8,200 nucleotides of DNA from Chloroflexota bacterium (GTDB taxonomy: Bacteria > Chloroflexota > Chloroflexia > Chloroflexales > Kallotenuaceae), in contig JAFAYS010000303.1 of assembly GCA_019240175.1 (NCBI GenBank), positions 1 to 8,200 of the forward strand, in the 5' to 3' direction. Below the pieces are notes generated by a model. It was not told where the DNA came from. It did not search any database and saw only the letters and a list, made by a program, of their open reading frames with translations. A program made the position numbers and the translations under genes. Position 1 is the first letter of the stretch, and every line of letters starts with the position of its first letter. Of the stretch, positions 6,041 through 8,200 are shown in pieces.

Positions 6041-6075
6041 AAAGCAAAGACGGGACATGTAGATCATGTCCCGTC
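6041..6075 (-). terminator. Intrinsic terminator of the subtilisin-like protease gene
   Basis: On the minus strand a perfect 11-bp stem (GACGGGACATG, 6065-6075, and CATGTCCCGTC, 6049-6059) with a 5-base loop is followed by TTTGCTTTT. It lies 25 bases past the protease stop codon. This is a classic Rho-independent terminator and separates the protease from the mutM operon. Confidence 0.85.
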
Positions 6076-6100
6076 GGGCTTGAGAAACGGCGTTCAGCTA

Positions 6101-7366
6101 CTAGAACGCGTCAACGTTCAGCAGTTTTTCAGGATTGCCGTCCGGATCGGTCGCGGTGTTCCAATTCAGGTTGCCCGCGTTCTGGATTGCGGTCTTGACC
6201 TGCGCCGGGGTCGCGCCGGGATTGTTGGCCTTGTAGAGCGCCGCCGCGCCTGCGACATGCGGCGATGCCATCGAGGTGCCGCTAATCGTGTTGTAGCCGC
6301 TGCCGAGCCAGGTCGAGAGAATACACACGCCTGGAGCGATAATGTCGACGTCCGCGCCGTAGTTGCTGAAGTCGGCGAAGGTATCGTCGACGTCCGCGCG
6401 GCAGGTCGAGGCCGCGCCACCGCCGGGCTCGCCGTTGAAGTCGGCCAGCGCCGAAACGGTGATCACCTCAGGATAGGTCGCCGGGCGGAAGTTGTTGGCG
6501 TCCGCCGATGAGTTGCCCGCTGCTACCGCGTAGGTCACGCCGGCCGCTACCGAGTTGCAGATCGCGTTGTGATAGGGATCGAAGAGGCTACCGCAGTTGC
6601 TGTTGCCGCCGGAGCCGCCGAGGCTCATGTTGGCAACTTCGATCGTTCCAGCGTTGGCTGTCACCCAGTCAACACCGCAGATAATCGATGAGGTCGTGCC
6701 CGAACCGGAGTTGTTCAGCACGCGCACTGCCCACAGGCGCGCGCCGGGCGCTACGCCGACCACGCCATTCGCGTCATCTTTGGCTGCGACCGTACCGGCG
6801 ACATGGGTGCCGTGGCCGTGACCGTCGGCATACGAGCTGCCTGTCGAGCAGTTCTTACCGCCGACCACGTTCAGATCCGGGTGGTTGGTCTGGATACCGG
6901 TGTCGATAATCGCAACGTCCACATTAACCGTGCCCGAGCCGTTACCCGAGACCGTGCTGCTTAGATCGCCGTCGATGCGTAGAATGCCGGTTGGTGTCGT
7001 CTGGGCCTGTGTGATCGGGCCGCCATTGCCGGGTTTGGCAAAGTTCTCGACGGGCAGCGAGACAACCTCGTCCTGAACGATAGCAGCAACGTTCGGATCA
7101 GCCTGAAGCTTGGCCAGCTGTCCTGGCGGAATCTTGGCTGCAAAGCCTTTGAGCGCCGCCTTGTACGTGTGTTGAACACTTACGCCGTAATCAGTGGACG
7201 CCTTGCCGGCAACGCTGTCGACATTGGCGACGTTGTCTTTCAAAACAACGATGTACTGATCGGGAACTTTCTGCGTCGAGGGCGCGGCGGCGGCGGGGTT
7301 GAAGGCGGTCAGGGCGCAAGCAAGCGTCAGACCGAGGCCAAGGGAAACACGGACCAGTTTCGGCAT
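6101..7366 (-). CDS. Secreted subtilisin-like serine protease (S8) with I9 propeptide
   Basis: A 421-residue extracellular endopeptidase precursor. Residues 1-28 are a Sec-type signal peptide: basic start (Lys3, Arg6), hydrophobic core about 7-22, AAAA before a likely cut near 28/29. Residues 36-105 match the I9 inhibitor propeptide (DQYIVVLKDNV ... VAAIVQDEVVSLP), which folds and inhibits the enzyme until it is cut off. The S8 domain has the full triad: Asp155 in VAIIDTGIQ, His185 in GHGHGTHVAGT, Ser365 in SGTSMASPHVAG, with oxyanion Asn285 in VAAGN. It looks like the proteinase K/thermitase group. Six cysteines remain in the mature part (173, 230, 258, 270, 322, 348), enough for up to three disulfides, fitting an exported enzyme. 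The protein ends soon after the catalytic domain, with no sorting or binding domain. AGGAGGAG lies just before the ATG, and an intrinsic terminator follows, so it is a single-gene unit. Likely role: nutrient acquisition. Confidence 0.95.
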   Translation of the reverse strand: MPKLVRVSLGLGLTLACALTAFNPAAAAPSTQKVPDQYIVVLKDNVANVDSVAGKASTDYGVSVQHTYKAALKGFAAKIPPGQLAKLQADPNVAAIVQDEVVSLPVENFAKPGNGGPITQAQTTPTGILRIDGDLSSTVSGNGSGTVNVDVAIIDTGIQTNHPDLNVVGGKNCSTGSSYADGHGHGTHVAGTVAAKDDANGVVGVAPGARLWAVRVLNNSGSGTTSSIICGVDWVTANAGTIEVANMSLGGSGGNSNCGSLFDPYHNAICNSVAAGVTYAVAAGNSSADANNFRPATYPEVITVSALADFNGEPGGGAASTCRADVDDTFADFSNYGADVDIIAPGVCILSTWLGSGYNTISGTSMASPHVAGAAALYKANNPGATPAQVKTAIQNAGNLNWNTATDPDGNPEKLLNVDAF

Positions 7367-7370
7367 TCGA

Positions 7371-7378
7371 CTCCTCCT
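7371..7378 (-). promoter_or_regulatory. Strong ribosome binding site of the protease gene
   Basis: AGGAGGAG on the minus strand, ending 4 bases before the ATG at 7366 (6 bases from the AGGAGG core), is the best Shine-Dalgarno sequence in the window. It fixes the start and suggests high translation, as expected for a secreted hydrolase. Confidence 0.8.
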
Positions 7379-7387
7379 GAGTGAATA

Positions 7388-7421
7388 CGATCAACAGTTA
7401 ATCGCCACACGGCGATCAACA
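7388..7421. repeat. Direct repeat CGATCAACA x2 flanking a small hairpin in the protease leader
   Basis: CGATCAACA occurs at 7388-7396 and 7413-7421, 25 bases apart. Between them ATCGCC (7401-7406) and GGCGAT (7411-7416) form a 6-bp stem with a 4-base loop, sharing bases with the second repeat. The block lies 22-55 bases upstream of the protease ATG, inside the predicted leader RNA. A regulator site or an RNA structure controlling translation is possible, but chance cannot be excluded. Confidence 0.45.
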
Positions 7422-7572
7422 TGGGCTGTTTGGATGCAGCATTGTTGACAATTCAAGAGGGCAATCAAGCAAAAAGCACACTGGATAGAAGATTGCCAGA
7501 GATAGCTTGATCTGTGATGGACTGCCAGATTGTGAAACCGGTAAAAAAGAGTTGTTGTACGGAGTGATGCCA

Positions 7573-7601
7573 AGTGTACCAAAAGGTTTAACGCAGGTCA
7601 A
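7573..7601 (-). promoter_or_regulatory. Likely promoter of the protease gene
   Basis: On the minus strand TTGACC (7596-7601, 5 of 6 to the -35 consensus) is followed, after exactly 17 bases, by TACACT (7573-7578, 4 of 6 to the -10 consensus). Transcription would begin near 7566 and leave a leader of about 200 bases before the protease ATG. The spacing is ideal, the -10 is only moderate, so a closer promoter is not excluded. Confidence 0.5.
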
Positions 7602-7742
7602 TATTGTGATTTAAGGTTCAATTTTTTGTGAAGCAAAGCACAAACTGCTGCGATCCTAAAACAATACAACGTGTGTCGATAGTTGTCACAGCGACATGCT
7701 ACAACAGATGCTCTCCCCCATGATTCTTAAGTAGAGGAAGCT

Positions 7743-8159
7743 ATGCAGTTTCAAGACTTCTACCCGATCATCGTCACCGATAAACTCGCGGCATGTCGCG
7801 ACTTCTACACACGCTGGTTTGAGCTGGAAATCGGCTTTGAGTCGACCTGGTTTCTGTGGCTGCGCTCCGCAAATACGACAGTTAGCCTGGCCTTTATGCA
7901 CCCCGAGCATCCTTCTACGCCGCCAGGGCCGGAGCCGTTCAACGGCAAAGGCATGTGTCTTGAGTTTCAAGTCGAGGATGCGCAGGCGACCTATCAGCGC
8001 TTCCACGAAGCAGGTCTAGAGATTGGTTATGCAATCCGTGACGAGTCGTTTGGACAACGCCGCTTTGGGCTGTACGATCCAGCGGGCGTGTGGATCGATG
8101 TGGTTCAGCAGATTGATCCCGAGGTTGGGTGGTGGGATAAATATATGCTGCCCGCCTAG
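7743..8159 (+). CDS. VOC-fold protein (glyoxalase/bleomycin resistance/dioxygenase superfamily)
   Basis: A 138-residue protein with two beta-alpha-beta-beta-beta units typical of the vicinal oxygen chelate fold. The first unit begins FYPIIVTDKLAACRDFYTRWFELEIGF in outline (6-32: strand, then the helix with CRDFYTRWF). The second begins MCLEFQVEDAQATYQRFHEAG (71-91) and ends RRFGLYDPAGVWIDVVQQ (106-123), the characteristic 'DPxGxxID' end. Length fits a stand-alone domain that forms a dimer. The usual metal-binding His of the first strand is absent (Ile9/Ile10 there), and the last ligand position holds Asp119 rather than Glu. Members include glyoxalases, dioxygenases and drug-binding proteins, so no substrate can be assigned; a non-metal binding or resistance role is possible. 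GAGGAAG lies just before the ATG. It is divergent from the protease and seems to stand alone. Confidence 0.85.
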   Translation: MQFQDFYPIIVTDKLAACRDFYTRWFELEIGFESTWFLWLRSANTTVSLAFMHPEHPSTPPGPEPFNGKGMCLEFQVEDAQATYQRFHEAGLEIGYAIRDESFGQRRFGLYDPAGVWIDVVQQIDPEVGWWDKYMLPA

Positions 8160-8200
8160 CAAGTATGGCTTGTAATCTAAACCGGTAGCTGTGTTTAAAT

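Larger units (their letters stand above)
7367..7742. other. 376-base divergent spacer between protease and VOC genes
   Basis: This AT-richer gene-free stretch contains, from left to right, the protease ribosome site, a 9-base direct repeat flanking a small hairpin (7388-7421), the dyad ATTGT-TG-ACAAT (7441-7452), a plausible minus-strand promoter (7573-7601) that overlaps the palindrome CAATATTG (7599-7606), a run of six T (7622-7627), and the VOC ribosome site (GAGGAAG, 7734-7740). Short reading frames inside it have no ribosome site and no recognisable sequence. I found no convincing promoter for the VOC gene and no riboswitch I recognise. Confidence 0.6.

Noticed and set aside
5970..6047. 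26-residue N-terminal extension of MutM
   Set aside because: MutM needs Pro2 as its free N-terminal nucleophile, so translation must begin at MPELPEV. The extension also covers the promoter.
7300..7366. Lipoprotein signal in the protease (Cys17 in LTLAC)
   Set aside because: The residues before Cys17 (Thr-Leu-Ala) do not fit the lipobox well and a standard AAAA signal peptidase I site follows at about residue 28.
7323..7422. 31-codon upstream frame overlapping the protease start (ATG at 7420-7422, minus strand)
   Set aside because: It has no ribosome site and a random-looking composition; I would not annotate it without a translation signal or conservation.
7441..7480. Plus-strand TTGACA (7445-7450) as a VOC gene promoter
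   Set aside because: No acceptable -10 hexamer follows at 16-18 bases, and it lies almost 300 bases from the VOC start.
7391..7601. Two overlapping minus-strand frames of 61-63 codons in the protease-VOC spacer
   Set aside because: No ribosome sites and no recognisable sequence, and they cover the predicted protease promoter and leader.
1..8200. Search for defence system, CRISPR, prophage, transposon or toxin-antitoxin modules
   Set aside because: No repeat-spacer pattern, transposase, integrase, tRNA or paired small genes could be supported anywhere in the window.

Overview
The window is GC-rich, mostly bacterial chromosomal DNA carrying eight protein-coding genes and no RNA gene, CRISPR array, insertion sequence or phage gene that I can see. 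The mix of genes fits a free-living, aerobic, GC-rich bacterium: an HflX GTPase, a GNAT acetyltransferase, a small sulfite-oxidase-like molybdoenzyme, an aldehyde dehydrogenase, a family 2 glycosyltransferase, the DNA glycosylase MutM/Fpg, a secreted subtilisin-like protease and a VOC-fold protein. My best guess for the phylum is Chloroflexota (Chloroflexia), from general impression of the protein styles and the short intergenic repeats. That is an inference, not something the sequence proves.

Layout. Positions 1-993 (minus) hold most of hflX, which runs off the left edge. A 189-base divergent spacer follows, with a hflX -10 box, a TCGCGA dyad and two inverted arrays of an 8-base repeat. The GNAT gene lies at 1183-1785 (plus). 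It converges on a sulfite-oxidase-like gene (1802-2425, minus), with a perfect 9-bp hairpin between them whose loop contains the GNAT stop codon. Then comes a tight minus-strand series, in transcription order: mutM (5969-5121), a membrane-associated GT2 glycosyltransferase (5117-4119) and an aldehyde dehydrogenase (4106-2520). The gaps are 3 and 12 bases, so this is very likely one operon. The sulfite-oxidase-like gene follows 94 bases later and may be read through or have its own promoter. Upstream of mutM is a good sigma-70-like promoter, directly next to a strong intrinsic terminator that ends the protease gene (7366-6101, minus). A 376-base AT-richer spacer separates the protease from the divergent VOC gene (7743-8159, plus). 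It holds a plausible protease promoter, implying a leader of about 200 bases, and several small repeats.

How the genes work together. Most are independent housekeeping or accessory functions. The only physical grouping is mutM-glycosyltransferase-aldehyde dehydrogenase. The last two may act on the same membrane-bound or lipidic substrate (one possibility is carotenoid aldehyde oxidation plus glycosylation), with mutM simply sharing the promoter. I see no clear undescribed biological system. The points most worth a second look are the phased inverted 8-base arrays in the hflX/GNAT spacer, the repair-glycosyltransferase-dehydrogenase operon, and the structured leader of the protease gene.
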